In this document: piece by piece, positions 7,880 through 15,455 of the stretch | How the letters are laid out: each line of letters begins with the position of its first letter | Numbering within the stretch: position 1 is the first letter of the stretch | Source: Anaeromyxobacter dehalogenans 2CP-C | GTDB lineage: Bacteria; Myxococcota; Myxococcia; Myxococcales; Anaeromyxobacteraceae | Reading direction: 5' to 3' | DNA: 64,000 nt | Assembly (NCBI RefSeq): GCF_000013385.1 | Contig: NC_007760.1 | Span: forward strand, 2,233,001-2,297,000 | The notes under the pieces: model-generated | Told to the model about the DNA's origin: nothing | What the model saw: only the letters and a program-made list of their open reading frames with translations | Databases searched by the model: none | Translations under genes and position numbers: made by a program

Positions 7880-8868
7880 ATCACGAAGAACAGCAGGGCC
7901 GTCAGGGTGAGGGCCGCCAGCGCGACCCGCGCCGCGCCGAACGGCAGCCGCGGCGCGGGCGGCTGGAGCAGCCGCCTGCAGCGCAGCTCGATGTCGCGCG
8001 ACCGCACGCGCGCGAGCGGCTCCGACAGCGCCGCGGCGAGCGGCAGCGTCCGGCGCACCGGCGGCGGCCCGGCGGTGGCGCGGTGCAGCTTGAGCAGGCC
8101 GCTGGCGAGCGCGAGCCGGTCCCCGCACGCCTCGGCGGCGTGCTCGTCCGCGAGCCACTCGGCGTCGCGGGCCAGCGCGCGAGAGACCACCTGGAACGCC
8201 GGGTTGAAGCCCATGGCGACCCGCGCCAGCAGCACCACCCAGCTCGCGGCCGGATCGCGCCGGGCGAGGTGGGCCAGCTCGTGGGCCAGCGCCGCGCGCA
8301 GCTCGGCCGCGTCGAGCAGGCGGAGCGCGCCGCGAGAGAGCACCACCGCCGGCCGCCGGATGCCGGTGCAGAACAGGACGGGCGCGCCGCGCTCCACCCA
8401 GACCAGCGCCGGCGCGCGGGTGCCGAGCCGCGTGGCCAGCTCGGCCAGCGTGGCGCCGAGCCGCGCCGCCGTCTCGGGATCCGGCGCCGCGCGCTCGGGC
8501 GGGCGCGCGCGCCGCCGGCGGCACAGGAACGGCACCAGGTCCATCAGCAGCAGCGCCAGCCCGATGGCCGCGAGGCCGCCGACGAACCACTGGAACATCC
8601 CGGTCCCGAACAGCCGCACGTCCGCCCAGCGGCGGCCGACGAGCAGCGCGCCGCCCTCGCGGAACGCGTCGCCGGCCCGCACCGGGAACAGCAGCACCAG
8701 CGCCGGAAACAGGACCAGCGGATAGCCCAGGGCGGTGAGCCGCAGGGCGATCCGCTGGCCGGGGTCGCGCACTCGCCAGGTCCGCACCAGCGCCTCCACG
8801 TACAGCGAGGCGACCAGGGTGTGGAAGATGGCCTGCGCGAGGACGTCAGCCCACGTGGCGCTCGTCAT
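7876..8868 (-). CDS. M56/BlaR1-like (M48 clan) membrane metallopeptidase
   Basis: 330 residues with several membrane spans (about 10-30, 45-65, 90-115 and the extreme C-terminus) flanking a cytoplasmic zinc-protease domain. The zinc site is HELAH (in RAALAHELAHLARRD), with the third-ligand region DAEWLADEHAA and the intervening GFNPAFQVVSR, which together look more like BlaR1/M56 peptidases than HtpX. The ATG at 8868 lies within the last 23 bases of the cytochrome b gene and the stop overlaps the next gene. BlaR1-type proteases cleave regulators after a signal; here the partner could be the DUF4367-like protein or the two-component system, an arrangement I do not recognise from known respiratory operons. 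Confidence 0.88.
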   Translation of the reverse strand: MTSATWADVLAQAIFHTLVASLYVEALVRTWRVRDPGQRIALRLTALGYPLVLFPALVLLFPVRAGDAFREGGALLVGRRWADVRLFGTGMFQWFVGGLAAIGLALLLMDLVPFLCRRRRARPPERAAPDPETAARLGATLAELATRLGTRAPALVWVERGAPVLFCTGIRRPAVVLSRGALRLLDAAELRAALAHELAHLARRDPAASWVVLLARVAMGFNPAFQVVSRALARDAEWLADEHAAEACGDRLALASGLLKLHRATAGPPPVRRTLPLAAALSEPLARVRSRDIELRCRRLLQPPAPRLPFGAARVALAALTLTALLFFVI

Positions 8869-9571
8869 GCGACGAGGCGTGGCCGCCGTGCTCCGCGGGC
8901 GGCGCCCGCCCCTCGATCCGCGCCAGCTCGAGCGGGTGCTCGTGCTCGTAGCGCTCGCGGCTGACCTTGCCGGTGAACATCGACGTGTCGAACGGGAACA
9001 CGTCGGGGCTCAGGTGCGCGTTGAACACGTGCCAGATGGTGATCACCAGGAACGCCATCAGGCCCTCGTTCGAGTGGGCCACCTTGGCGGCGGGGATCAC
9101 CTCGCCCGGCAGCAGCGACGCGACGGTCACCGGGAAGAACAGGATGAAGCCGGTGAGCACCATGATGACGTTGCCGAACACCAGGCCCCAGTACTCGAAC
9201 TTCTCCTTGTACGTGTACCGATCGTACATCGGGTGCTTGTCGGTCACGCCCAGGTAGTACTTGAGCTGGAGGATGGCGTCCTCGAAGTCCTTCTTCGACG
9301 GCACCATCGTGAAGCCGATCTTCTTCGAGAGCATCGCGGCGATCGCGTTCGCGAAGTGGATCACCGTGGACGCCGCCAGGATCAGGCCGCACACGCGGTG
9401 GACCCAGCGCGCCACGTCGATGCCGCCGAACACGCCGACCACCGCCTGCGACCAGCCGGCCGTGTAGAACTTCTGCGGCAGGCCGGTGAGGCACAGCAGC
9501 ACGAACACGAGCATCGTGATGAAGTGCTCGATCCGCTGCTGCAGGTTGAAGCGGACGATGTAAGCGCTCAT
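8846..9571 (-). CDS. Cytochrome b561-type membrane subunit (FdnI/HydC-like)
   Basis: 241 residues with four hydrophobic spans and His residues at the membrane positions expected to bind two b haems (QQRIEHF, HRVCGLILAASTVIHF, IWHVFNAH). Such subunits exchange electrons between menaquinone and periplasmic c haems. The start codon overlaps the stop of the nine-haem cytochrome gene (ATGA), and together the two resemble the halves of Geobacter CbcL-type menaquinol oxidoreductases, here as separate proteins. The C-terminal tail is His-rich (HGGHASSHDERH). Direction of electron flow is not shown by the sequence. Confidence 0.9.
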   Translation of the reverse strand: MSAYIVRFNLQQRIEHFITMLVFVLLCLTGLPQKFYTAGWSQAVVGVFGGIDVARWVHRVCGLILAASTVIHFANAIAAMLSKKIGFTMVPSKKDFEDAILQLKYYLGVTDKHPMYDRYTYKEKFEYWGLVFGNVIMVLTGFILFFPVTVASLLPGEVIPAAKVAHSNEGLMAFLVITIWHVFNAHLSPDVFPFDTSMFTGKVSRERYEHEHPLELARIEGRAPPAEHGGHASSHDERHVG

Positions 9572-10608
9572 CGGTTCACCACCACGCGCCAGAGGTGCAG
9601 CGCGATCTGGAGCACGAGCCCGCCCACCATGAACGGGATCAGCATCTTGTAGAAGACCTGCACGCCCCACACGAGCGGCGCCTTCTGCGGCGTGGGCTCG
9701 TAGTGCGAGAGCCAGGCCTTCGGGAAGCTCGCGCTGGCGCCCTGGTGGCACTTCGCGCAGGTCTTCTGCAGGTTGGCGGCCATGACCGTGGACGACGGGT
9801 CCTTGGAGGACTGGATGTCGTGGACGCCGTGGCAGTCGGTGCACACCGCGGCGAGGCGCGCGTCCGGCGCGTTCTTCTGCTTGCGCTGGAGCGTGGCGGC
9901 CATGCCGTGGAAGTCGGAGAGGTAGGTGGACACCACCTTGCTCGAGAGGCCGTACTTCGACATCAGCTTCTCGTCGGTGTGGCAGCGGCCGCAGATCTCC
10001 GGGGTGCGCATGGCGAGCTGGCCGTCGCGCGGGTCGGTGGTGTCGTGGGCGCGGTGGCAGTCGGTGCACACCGGCACGTCGGGGCTGCTCTCCGCCGCGC
10101 GGCCGTGCACGCTCTTCGCGTAGACGTCCGCCTCCTCCGCGTGGCAGCCCGAGCACATCTTCGAGATGCGGGTGCGCGGCTGGCCGGGCCGGGAGATGTC
10201 GTGGGCGCCGTGGCAGTCCACGCAGAGCGCGGCCTTGTCGTTGCCCTTGGCCATCACCGCGTAGTGAACGCCGTCCAGCGTCTTGGTGTAGTTCGCGAAG
10301 TGGCAGCCCTTGCACTGCTCGTAGTAGGCGCGGGTCACGTCGCGGCGGGTCTTGAACTTCAGCTCGCCGGTGGCGTGGTCGCTCGTCTTGTCGGTGTGGC
10401 ACTCCGTGCAGCGGAGCGCCTCGCCGTGGACCGACTTCGCGAACGCGTCCTGGTCCACGTACAGCGAGAGCTTCTCGCCGCTCGGGAGGTCGAAGGTCTG
10501 GCTCGGGTCGCTGTGACAGCCGAGGCAGTCCTCCTGCTCGGCCGGGATACCCGCCCAGGCTGGGTTCGCGGCGAACGCGAGGAGGAGGGGCAACAGGCGT
10601 CGGATCAT
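9568..10608 (-). CDS. Nine-haem c-type cytochrome, membrane-anchored
   Basis: 346 residues from the ATG at 10608, chosen because it begins a clean signal peptide (MIRRLLPLLLAFAANPAWAG); a TTG at 10638 is in frame but less likely. Nine CxxCH motifs are visible: CLGCH, CTECH, CKGCH, CVDCH, CSGCH, CTDCH, CGRCH, CTDCH and CAKCH. Many additional His can act as distal ligands (GVHY, GAHD, SVHG, RAHD, DFHG, GVHD). A C-terminal helix (about 322-342) anchors it outside the inner membrane beside its cytochrome b partner. It heads an operon of six overlapping genes and probably relays electrons between the quinone pool and periplasmic acceptors. Confidence 0.95.
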   Translation of the reverse strand: MIRRLLPLLLAFAANPAWAGIPAEQEDCLGCHSDPSQTFDLPSGEKLSLYVDQDAFAKSVHGEALRCTECHTDKTSDHATGELKFKTRRDVTRAYYEQCKGCHFANYTKTLDGVHYAVMAKGNDKAALCVDCHGAHDISRPGQPRTRISKMCSGCHAEEADVYAKSVHGRAAESSPDVPVCTDCHRAHDTTDPRDGQLAMRTPEICGRCHTDEKLMSKYGLSSKVVSTYLSDFHGMAATLQRKQKNAPDARLAAVCTDCHGVHDIQSSKDPSSTVMAANLQKTCAKCHQGASASFPKAWLSHYEPTPQKAPLVWGVQVFYKMLIPFMVGGLVLQIALHLWRVVVNR

Positions 10609-11146
10609 TTGCACACCCTGGAGGAGTCGGTGCGTCAATCCGTGACAGCCACGGATTGCGCCACTTCCTACCAGGGGGCGGCGGGATTGTCCAACGCCTC
10701 CCGCGGCTTAAGCACGCGTGAACTCAGTGCGAATTGCGCGATCGCGACCCGCCGCGCAAGAATCGCGGGCTTCGCACACCTCCCCCGCGCCGCGCGCAAT
10801 GGCCGCCGATTCTGCGTCGCGGCCGGGGAGGATTGATGCGCGTCAAATGGGTCCGCGCCGCCTCCCCCGGATTCCCTGCGCCCGATTGCGCACCCTTCCC
10901 CGCGCCCCCTGCGCGCCCGCGCGCACGCCGCGCACAATGTCCCGGATTGCAGCGGGATGGCCGGGCCGATCGGCGCGGCCGCGGCGCGTGCCGCGGCCGC
11001 CGGGATCGCGAGGGCGCGCGCCGGCCGGGCGGCGGGGACCCATGCGGCCGCGCGCCGCACCTGGTCCCCGGACCGCTCGCGCCCGCGCGCGCCCGCGAAA
11101 GTCGTGCGGGGAGTGGCCGATTGCCGCACCGGCGCGGCGCGGCCGC
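10609..11146. other. Intergenic region upstream of the cytochrome bc operon
   Basis: About 540 bases between the end of the GcvH-like gene and the start of the nine-haem cytochrome. The part at 10,620-10,760 is less GC-rich and carries the inverted repeat, so it is the likely promoter region of the operon. The rest (10,760-11,140) shows only G/C-rich low-complexity sequence with no supportable gene. Confidence 0.6.
10636..10658. promoter_or_regulatory. Perfect 9-bp inverted repeat (candidate operator) before the cytochrome bc operon
   Basis: CAATCCGTG and CACGGATTG are exact complements separated by 5 bases. The repeat ends 28 bases upstream of the cytochrome start codon. The spacing suits a dimeric regulator, such as the LuxR-type regulator encoded at the end of the same operon, or an RNA hairpin in the leader. 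Confidence 0.5.
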
Positions 11147-11851
11147 TCACGGCCGCAGGAACGACTGCGTCAGCGCCGACCATCCCTCCTCGCCCACCAG
11201 CCACGGCGCGGGCGCGACCAGCGTCCCCCCGTCGGCCGCGGCGAAGCCGAGCTGGTGCTCGACGAACTGGTTCCAGCGCTGCGCCTCGCGCCGCATCCAC
11301 GACTCCGCGGCGCCCGCGCGCGGCATCGACGCGTAGGCCTCGTCCGCCGGCGCGAGCGCGACCAGCCAGCCGCGCCCGTAGCCCTCGCGCTTCACCAGCG
11401 CGGGGTCGCGCACCACCGAGACGTTCAGGCCCACCACCGTGCCGTCCACCGGCGCAGGGATCTCCAGCGCGCGCCCGCCGCCGTGCAGCGTGGCGATGGT
11501 GTCGCCGCGGGCCACGCGCGTGCCCGGCCGCGCCAGGTCCACCGCGGTGACCGCCGGCATCAGGCGCTGCGCGATGCCGTCGAGCCCGAGCTCCACCGCG
11601 CGCCCGCCCGGGCGGCGGTGCAGCCAGACGTGGCCGGGCGCGTAGAACAGGTCCGGGCGGAACGGCACGCCGTCCACGTCGCGGATCCCGAGCGCGCGCT
11701 CGCGCCGCTCGGCGCGCCCGCGGACCACCAGCGCGATGAGCAGCGCCGGGACCACGATGACCGCCACCATCGCCAGGAACAGGCCGAACCGGGCCAGGAT
11801 GCCGAGGGTGAAGACGCCGATCGACTGGAGGATCTCGAGAACGCTCTGCAT
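11147..11851 (-). CDS. Membrane-anchored GcvH-like (lipoyl-fold) protein 2
   Basis: 234 residues. An N-terminal membrane helix (about 12-44) is followed by a glycine-cleavage H-protein-like domain: FYAPGHVWLHRRPGGRAVELGLDG, the hairpin RALEIPAPVDGTVVGLN and the C-terminal GRGWLVAL. At the place where true H proteins carry the lipoylated Lys, this one has Gly/Arg, so it probably cannot be lipoylated there. It therefore should not act in glycine cleavage; no gcvP or gcvT is nearby. It is the last gene of the HybAB-like respiratory cluster and may be a structural subunit. GGGAGGA provides a ribosome site. Its role in the complex is inference. Confidence 0.85.
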   Translation of the reverse strand: MQSVLEILQSIGVFTLGILARFGLFLAMVAVIVVPALLIALVVRGRAERRERALGIRDVDGVPFRPDLFYAPGHVWLHRRPGGRAVELGLDGIAQRLMPAVTAVDLARPGTRVARGDTIATLHGGGRALEIPAPVDGTVVGLNVSVVRDPALVKREGYGRGWLVALAPADEAYASMPRAGAAESWMRREAQRWNQFVEHQLGFAAADGGTLVAPAPWLVGEEGWSALTQSFLRP

Positions 11852-11906
11852 GGCTTCCTCCCGACTGCGAGCCCGCGCCCGTCACCGGGCGCCCTCATCC
11901 GCGCCT

Positions 11907-11943
11907 GCGGTCCCCGGCCCGGAGCGAGTGGGCCGGGGACCGC
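11907..11943 (-). terminator. Very stable intra-operon hairpin between c7 cytochrome and GcvH-like 2
   Basis: GCGGTCCCCGGCCC pairs perfectly over 14 bp with GGGCCGGGGACCGC around a 9-base loop. No U-run follows on the leftward transcript, so partial termination or protection of the upstream mRNA end seems more likely than full termination. Confidence 0.6.
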
Positions 11944-11956
11944 CGACGCGCCCCCC

Positions 11957-12295
11957 TCACTGCGCGTGGCACATGGTGCAGTCGTCGAACCCGAACGCCT
12001 GCTTGCCGTGGCACGCCCCGCACGCCTCGCCCTTCTCCATCGCGGCGTGCGTGACCGCCTCCTTCTTCGCCTTGGCCGAGCGGCCCAGGATCGCGAACCG
12101 GCGCGGGTGGCAGGACACGCAGTCCGGCTTGGCCGAGTCCACGTGGCTGTCGTGCCGGAACGTCACCTGGCCCGGGCTTTCGCCGCCCTGCGGGAGCGGG
12201 AGCTCCGGAGGCAGGTTGGGAAGGTCGCCCGCCAGCGCGCTGCCGCCCAGCAGCAGCCCGGCCAGCGCACCGCACCACGAGAGCTTGAGCGTCAT
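11957..12295 (-). CDS. Triheme c7-type periplasmic cytochrome
   Basis: 112 residues with a signal peptide (cleavage likely after GGSALA) and three haem motifs: CVSCH at 59-63, CGACH at 92-96 and CTMCH at 106-110. His48, His51 (RHDSHVD) and His83 are available as distal ligands, as in cytochrome c7/c3 folds. It sits between the two GcvH-like genes in the HybAB-like cluster, so it probably carries electrons between the membrane complex and other periplasmic cytochromes. The ATG is preceded by GGAG about ten bases upstream. Confidence 0.93.
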   Translation of the reverse strand: MTLKLSWCGALAGLLLGGSALAGDLPNLPPELPLPQGGESPGQVTFRHDSHVDSAKPDCVSCHPRRFAILGRSAKAKKEAVTHAAMEKGEACGACHGKQAFGFDDCTMCHAQ

Positions 12296-12312
12296 GGCTG
12301 TGGTCTCCGTTC

Positions 12313-13023
12313 TCAGGTCAGGAAGAAGGTGCGGGCCATCTCGTCCCAGTCGTCGCCGGCCAGGGCGCGGCCGATGCCGTGGATGGGGACGCCGCCGTCC
12401 TGCAGCACGCGGCCGAGCTCGGGGCTCATCCGCATGGCGAGGCGCTCGGACGCGTCCTCCAGGAACCGGTTCGCGGCGCTGTCGGCGAAGAGCTGGCGGA
12501 GGTTCGCGGCGAGGCGGGGCGCCTTCACCTTGAACAGCCAGCCGGCGCCGTACGGATCCTCGACGCCGTCGGGGCGCTCGCGCGCCGCCGCGTTCACCGC
12601 CACCACGGTCCCGTCGATGGGCGAGAGCATCGGGACGCTCTTCTCGCCGTCGCCGAGCTCGAGCGCCGGCTCGCCCTGCGCCACCTTCGCGCCGACGCTC
12701 GGCAGCTCGACCCGGGCCGGCCCCACCAGCTTGTGGGCGAAGTCGTCCACGCCCACCGCCACCAGGCCGTCGGACTCCAGCCGCGCCCAGGTGTGGCCGG
12801 GGTGCAGGTGGACGCCGGCGGGGACCTGGAACCAGCCGGCCACCGCGGGCCGGGCCGCGACCGGGTGGGCCGCGGGGACGGGGGCGGGGGCGCGGACCTC
12901 GGCCGCCGCCGGCTTGCCGCCCTGGACGTACCGCCAGAACGGGATGAACATCAGCAGGTAGGCGATCCCGAGGCCGTACTCGAGGAGCTTGGCCGGGTAC
13001 ACGGAGAGCAGGTCGTAGGCCAT
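12313..13023 (-). CDS. Membrane-anchored GcvH-like (lipoyl-fold) protein 1
   Basis: 236 residues starting at an ATG with AAGGAGG upstream. It has an N-terminal membrane helix (about 12-34), an Ala/Pro linker, then an H-protein-like domain: VHLHPGHTWARLESDGLVAV, the hairpin GEKSVPMLSPIDGTVVAVN and YGAGWLFKVK. A Lys is present in the hairpin but one residue away from the usual lipoyl position relative to the following SPxxG, so modification is uncertain. A helical C-terminal extension of about 65 residues is absent from normal H proteins. It lies between the HybB-like gene and the c7 cytochrome, hence is a likely accessory subunit of that electron-transfer complex rather than a glycine cleavage protein. 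Confidence 0.87.
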   Translation of the reverse strand: MAYDLLSVYPAKLLEYGLGIAYLLMFIPFWRYVQGGKPAAAEVRAPAPVPAAHPVAARPAVAGWFQVPAGVHLHPGHTWARLESDGLVAVGVDDFAHKLVGPARVELPSVGAKVAQGEPALELGDGEKSVPMLSPIDGTVVAVNAAARERPDGVEDPYGAGWLFKVKAPRLAANLRQLFADSAANRFLEDASERLAMRMSPELGRVLQDGGVPIHGIGRALAGDDWDEMARTFFLT

Positions 13024-13039
13024 GGCTTCCTCCTTTCTT

Positions 13040-14251
13040 TCAGTGCTCCGCGGGGAACGCGGGGTCCCCACGCAGGATGGGCATGCGGTTGACGATCCAG
13101 CGGTAGGCCAGCACGCCGATGGTGACGAGCGTGATGGACACCCAGATCTCCATCCAGCTCGGCACGTACCGGTCCACCCGGTTCCAGTTGAAGGCGATGA
13201 CCGAGATGTTGAGGCGGTTCAGCACCACCCCGAGGACGCCGACCACCGAGGCCGCGCGGATGAGCTTCACCTTGCGGTTGCGCGCGCCGTAGGCGAACAC
13301 CAGCGAGGGCAGCAGCACGAAGCCGACCACCTCGACCAGCCACCAGGCGCCGTAGCCGGTGGCCAGGTAGCCCCAGCTGTGCCCGTCCACCAGGCTCTGC
13401 AGCTTGAGGAAGAAGTAGGCGAACATCACCACCGCGGCCGCCTTCCCGAGGCCGATGGTCAGCTTGTCCACGTCCACGTGGTGGTCGGCCCGGCTCTGGA
13501 AGATCCGGTGCGAGAGCGCGCTCTCGAAGATCACCATGTTGAGGCCGGCGATGATCGCGCTGACGAAGAAGAACACGAAGATGTAGGGCGTGTACCAGAG
13601 CGGGTGGAGCTTGGTCGGCGCGAGCAGGAACAGCGACCCGAGCGCCGACTGGTGCATGGTCGAGAAGATGACCGAGAGCACCGTGAGCGCGATGAGCGCC
13701 TTCTTCATCACCGAGTGGATGCGCTTCCAGCCGAGCCACTCGAACAGCGGCACGGTGAACTCGAGCAGGAGGACGGTCGTGTAGCACATGACGCACCACG
13801 CGACCTCGAACAGCACCGAGGCGGTCCCGAAGTTGAAGAGCGCCATGATGATGTTCCAGGGGCGGCCCAGGTCGGCGAGCAGGCCGATGACCGCCATCAC
13901 GTAGCCGAGGAAGGCGGTGAGGATCGCGGGGCGCTCGATGCCGTGGTAGTCCTTCAGCCCGAACAGCTGCACCGCCGAGCCGATGGTGAAGCCGCCGGCG
14001 GCGAGCACGATGCCGGTCATCATGTCGAAGCCGATCCAGAGGCCCCACGGCGCCGACTGCGACAGGTTGGTGGTGGCGCCCAGGCCGGCCGCGAAGCGGT
14101 AGACGAGCAGCGGGACGCCGATGATGAGGATGAACGTCGCGACGGCGTTCGTCGGCGTGAGCAGCGAGCGGAGGTACTCCTTCCAGCTCATGCCCAGCAG
14201 GATCTTCTCCCGGACGAACGAGTGCTGGGCGACCGCGGTGGCGTTAGCCAT
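13040..14251 (-). CDS. HybB/NrfD-family quinone-interacting membrane subunit
   Basis: 403 residues with about ten hydrophobic spans, resembling HybB, the cytochrome-free quinone-binding subunit of hydrogenase-2 and related complexes. Characteristic stretches are WGLWIGFDMMTGI near the N-terminus, the polar GLADLGRPWN segment and FSTMHQSALGSL. It transfers electrons between the partner iron-sulfur protein and menaquinone. Its ATG overlaps the last 8 bases of the HybA-like gene, the usual pairing. There is no hydrogenase large or small subunit gene in the window, so the electron donor is something other than a locally encoded hydrogenase. Confidence 0.92.
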   Translation of the reverse strand: MANATAVAQHSFVREKILLGMSWKEYLRSLLTPTNAVATFILIIGVPLLVYRFAAGLGATTNLSQSAPWGLWIGFDMMTGIVLAAGGFTIGSAVQLFGLKDYHGIERPAILTAFLGYVMAVIGLLADLGRPWNIIMALFNFGTASVLFEVAWCVMCYTTVLLLEFTVPLFEWLGWKRIHSVMKKALIALTVLSVIFSTMHQSALGSLFLLAPTKLHPLWYTPYIFVFFFVSAIIAGLNMVIFESALSHRIFQSRADHHVDVDKLTIGLGKAAAVVMFAYFFLKLQSLVDGHSWGYLATGYGAWWLVEVVGFVLLPSLVFAYGARNRKVKLIRAASVVGVLGVVLNRLNISVIAFNWNRVDRYVPSWMEIWVSITLVTIGVLAYRWIVNRMPILRGDPAFPAEH

Positions 14252-15140
14252 GGTGATCCTCCTTCCCCTGCGCCGACTCGGCGTCCTTGATCTCCTCGCG
14301 CCGGTTCGAGAACGCGTAGATGCCCATCAGCAGCGGCGGCCAGAGCGTCATCACGAACGGCGGCACCGAGAGCGCGCCGGAGGCGAGGTCGGGGATGGGC
14401 CGCTCGGGGACGTCGGTCCGGAACGCGAGCTGCTCCAGGTCCACGTCGGTGATGTACAGCCAGCTCGTCCCGCCGGCCTCGCGCTCGCCGTACACGTGGT
14501 GCAGGTAGCGGTCGGGGTTGGTGTAGATGCGGGTCTTGGCGACCTCGAGGAGCTCGCTGCGCTTCCCGAAGGTCAGCGCGCCCGAGGGGCACACCTCGGT
14601 GCACGCCGGCTTGAGGCCCTTCGCCTGCCGCTCGGCGCAGAAGTTACACTTGCGCACGCGCGGCGCGTTCGAGCCGTACTCGTACTTCGGCACGTCGAAC
14701 GGGCAGGCGATCATGCAGTACCGGCAGCCCATGCAGCGGTTCGGGTTGTAGACCACCGGCCCCTCGGGCGACTTGGTCATCGCCTTCACGGGGCAGGCCG
14801 AGGCGCAGGCCGGCGCCAGGCAGTGCATGCACTGCTTCTTCGCGAAGCGCTCGACCCCGGGCGCCTTCTCGGTGCGGTTCACCACCGTGAAGGCCTGCTC
14901 GTGCGTGTCGCGCTTCTCGTCGAAGACGTTCGCGTCCTCGGGGGGCGGCGCGAGGTGGTTGGCCTCGGCGCACGCCGCCTCGCACGCGCGGCAGCCGACG
15001 CAGAGCGTCGTATCGACGAGCACGCCTGGCCCGTCCTCCGCCGCCCCGTGCGCCGCTGCGGCGGCGGTGGCCGCCGACGCGCCAGCGGCCCCCACCGTCA
15101 CTGCCGCGATCTTGAAGAACCCTCTGCGTCCGATCTTCAT
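14244..15140 (-). CDS. HybA-like Tat-exported ferredoxin with four [4Fe-4S] clusters
   Basis: 298 residues. A twin-arginine signal (GRRGFFK near the N-terminus) directs export of the folded protein. Four Cys groups follow: CVGCRACEAAC, CMHCLAPACASACP, CMGCRYCMIACP and CNFC...CTEVCP. A C-terminal membrane helix (about 262-280, PPFVMTLWPPLLMGIYAF) anchors it outside the membrane, as in HybA. It should pass electrons between periplasmic c-type cytochromes and the HybB-like quinone subunit encoded next. The gene lies directly after the 25-residue microprotein gene in the sigma-54-driven operon. Confidence 0.94.
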   Translation of the reverse strand: MKIGRRGFFKIAAVTVGAAGASAATAAAAAHGAAEDGPGVLVDTTLCVGCRACEAACAEANHLAPPPEDANVFDEKRDTHEQAFTVVNRTEKAPGVERFAKKQCMHCLAPACASACPVKAMTKSPEGPVVYNPNRCMGCRYCMIACPFDVPKYEYGSNAPRVRKCNFCAERQAKGLKPACTEVCPSGALTFGKRSELLEVAKTRIYTNPDRYLHHVYGEREAGGTSWLYITDVDLEQLAFRTDVPERPIPDLASGALSVPPFVMTLWPPLLMGIYAFSNRREEIKDAESAQGKEDHHG

Positions 15141-15162
15141 GGTTGTCTCCGCGCGGGTGCGG

Positions 15163-15240
15163 TCAGCCGTGCGCCGCGACGAGGTTCATGGTCCCGAGCA
15201 CCGCAACTCCGACCACCATCACGACGAATGCGAACATCAT
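15163..15240 (-). CDS. 25-residue single-span membrane microprotein
   Basis: The frame runs MMFAFVVMVVGVAVLGTMNL followed by VAAHG, almost entirely one hydrophobic helix. AAAGGAG lies upstream and the ATG overlaps the TGA of the preceding Cys-protein gene (ATGA), strong signs that it is translated. The next gene, the HybA-like subunit, starts 22 bases downstream. Tiny one-helix proteins often stabilise multi-subunit respiratory complexes (CydX and KdpF are known cases), so an assembly or stability role in the HybAB-like complex is the best guess. Length and position are directly visible; the role is inferred. Confidence 0.72.
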   Translation of the reverse strand: MMFAFVVMVVGVAVLGTMNLVAAHG

Positions 15241-15455
15241 GGCGTCGCTCCTTTGGGCCCTGCGGGTGAGGGATGGGAGTCCGCGTCGGCCGACCGTTCG
15301 GCTCGCTCGAGCGCCTCGCGGAAGAGCGGGCAGGTCTTGAACGCCTCGCCTTCGCAGGTGCTCGCCGTGGTGACCCGGTCGATCGGCACGAGCTTCTTCA
15401 CCGGGTAGGCCCGGCAGAACACCATCGAGACCTCTTTCAAGTACGGGCAGGTCAT
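15237..15455 (-). CDS. Small four-cysteine protein, first gene of the sigma-54 operon
   Basis: 72 residues, cytoplasmic, with Cys at 3, 14, 34 and 42 in the pattern MTCPYLKEV...FC...STC...TCPLF. Four Cys with such spacing could bind a metal ion or an iron-sulfur cluster. A GGGAGG ribosome site precedes the ATG, which lies about 30 bases downstream of the sigma-54 -12 element. The last bases overlap the microprotein start. I do not recognise a named family; it may be a maturation or redox-sensing factor for the HybAB-like complex. Another small Cys protein at 34363-34599 also contains CPLF but otherwise differs. Confidence 0.8.
   Translation of the reverse strand: MTCPYLKEVSMVFCRAYPVKKLVPIDRVTTASTCEGEAFKTCPLFREALERAERSADADSHPSPAGPKGATP

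Noticed and set aside
10633-10638. TTGACG on the minus strand as a -35 box for the cytochrome operon
   Set aside because: The matching -10 position would fall over the start codon and shows no -10-like sequence; it overlaps the inverted repeat instead.
11147-13023. GcvH-like genes as part of a glycine cleavage system
   Set aside because: Both have membrane anchors, lack a Lys at the exact lipoyl position and no gcvT or gcvP is nearby.
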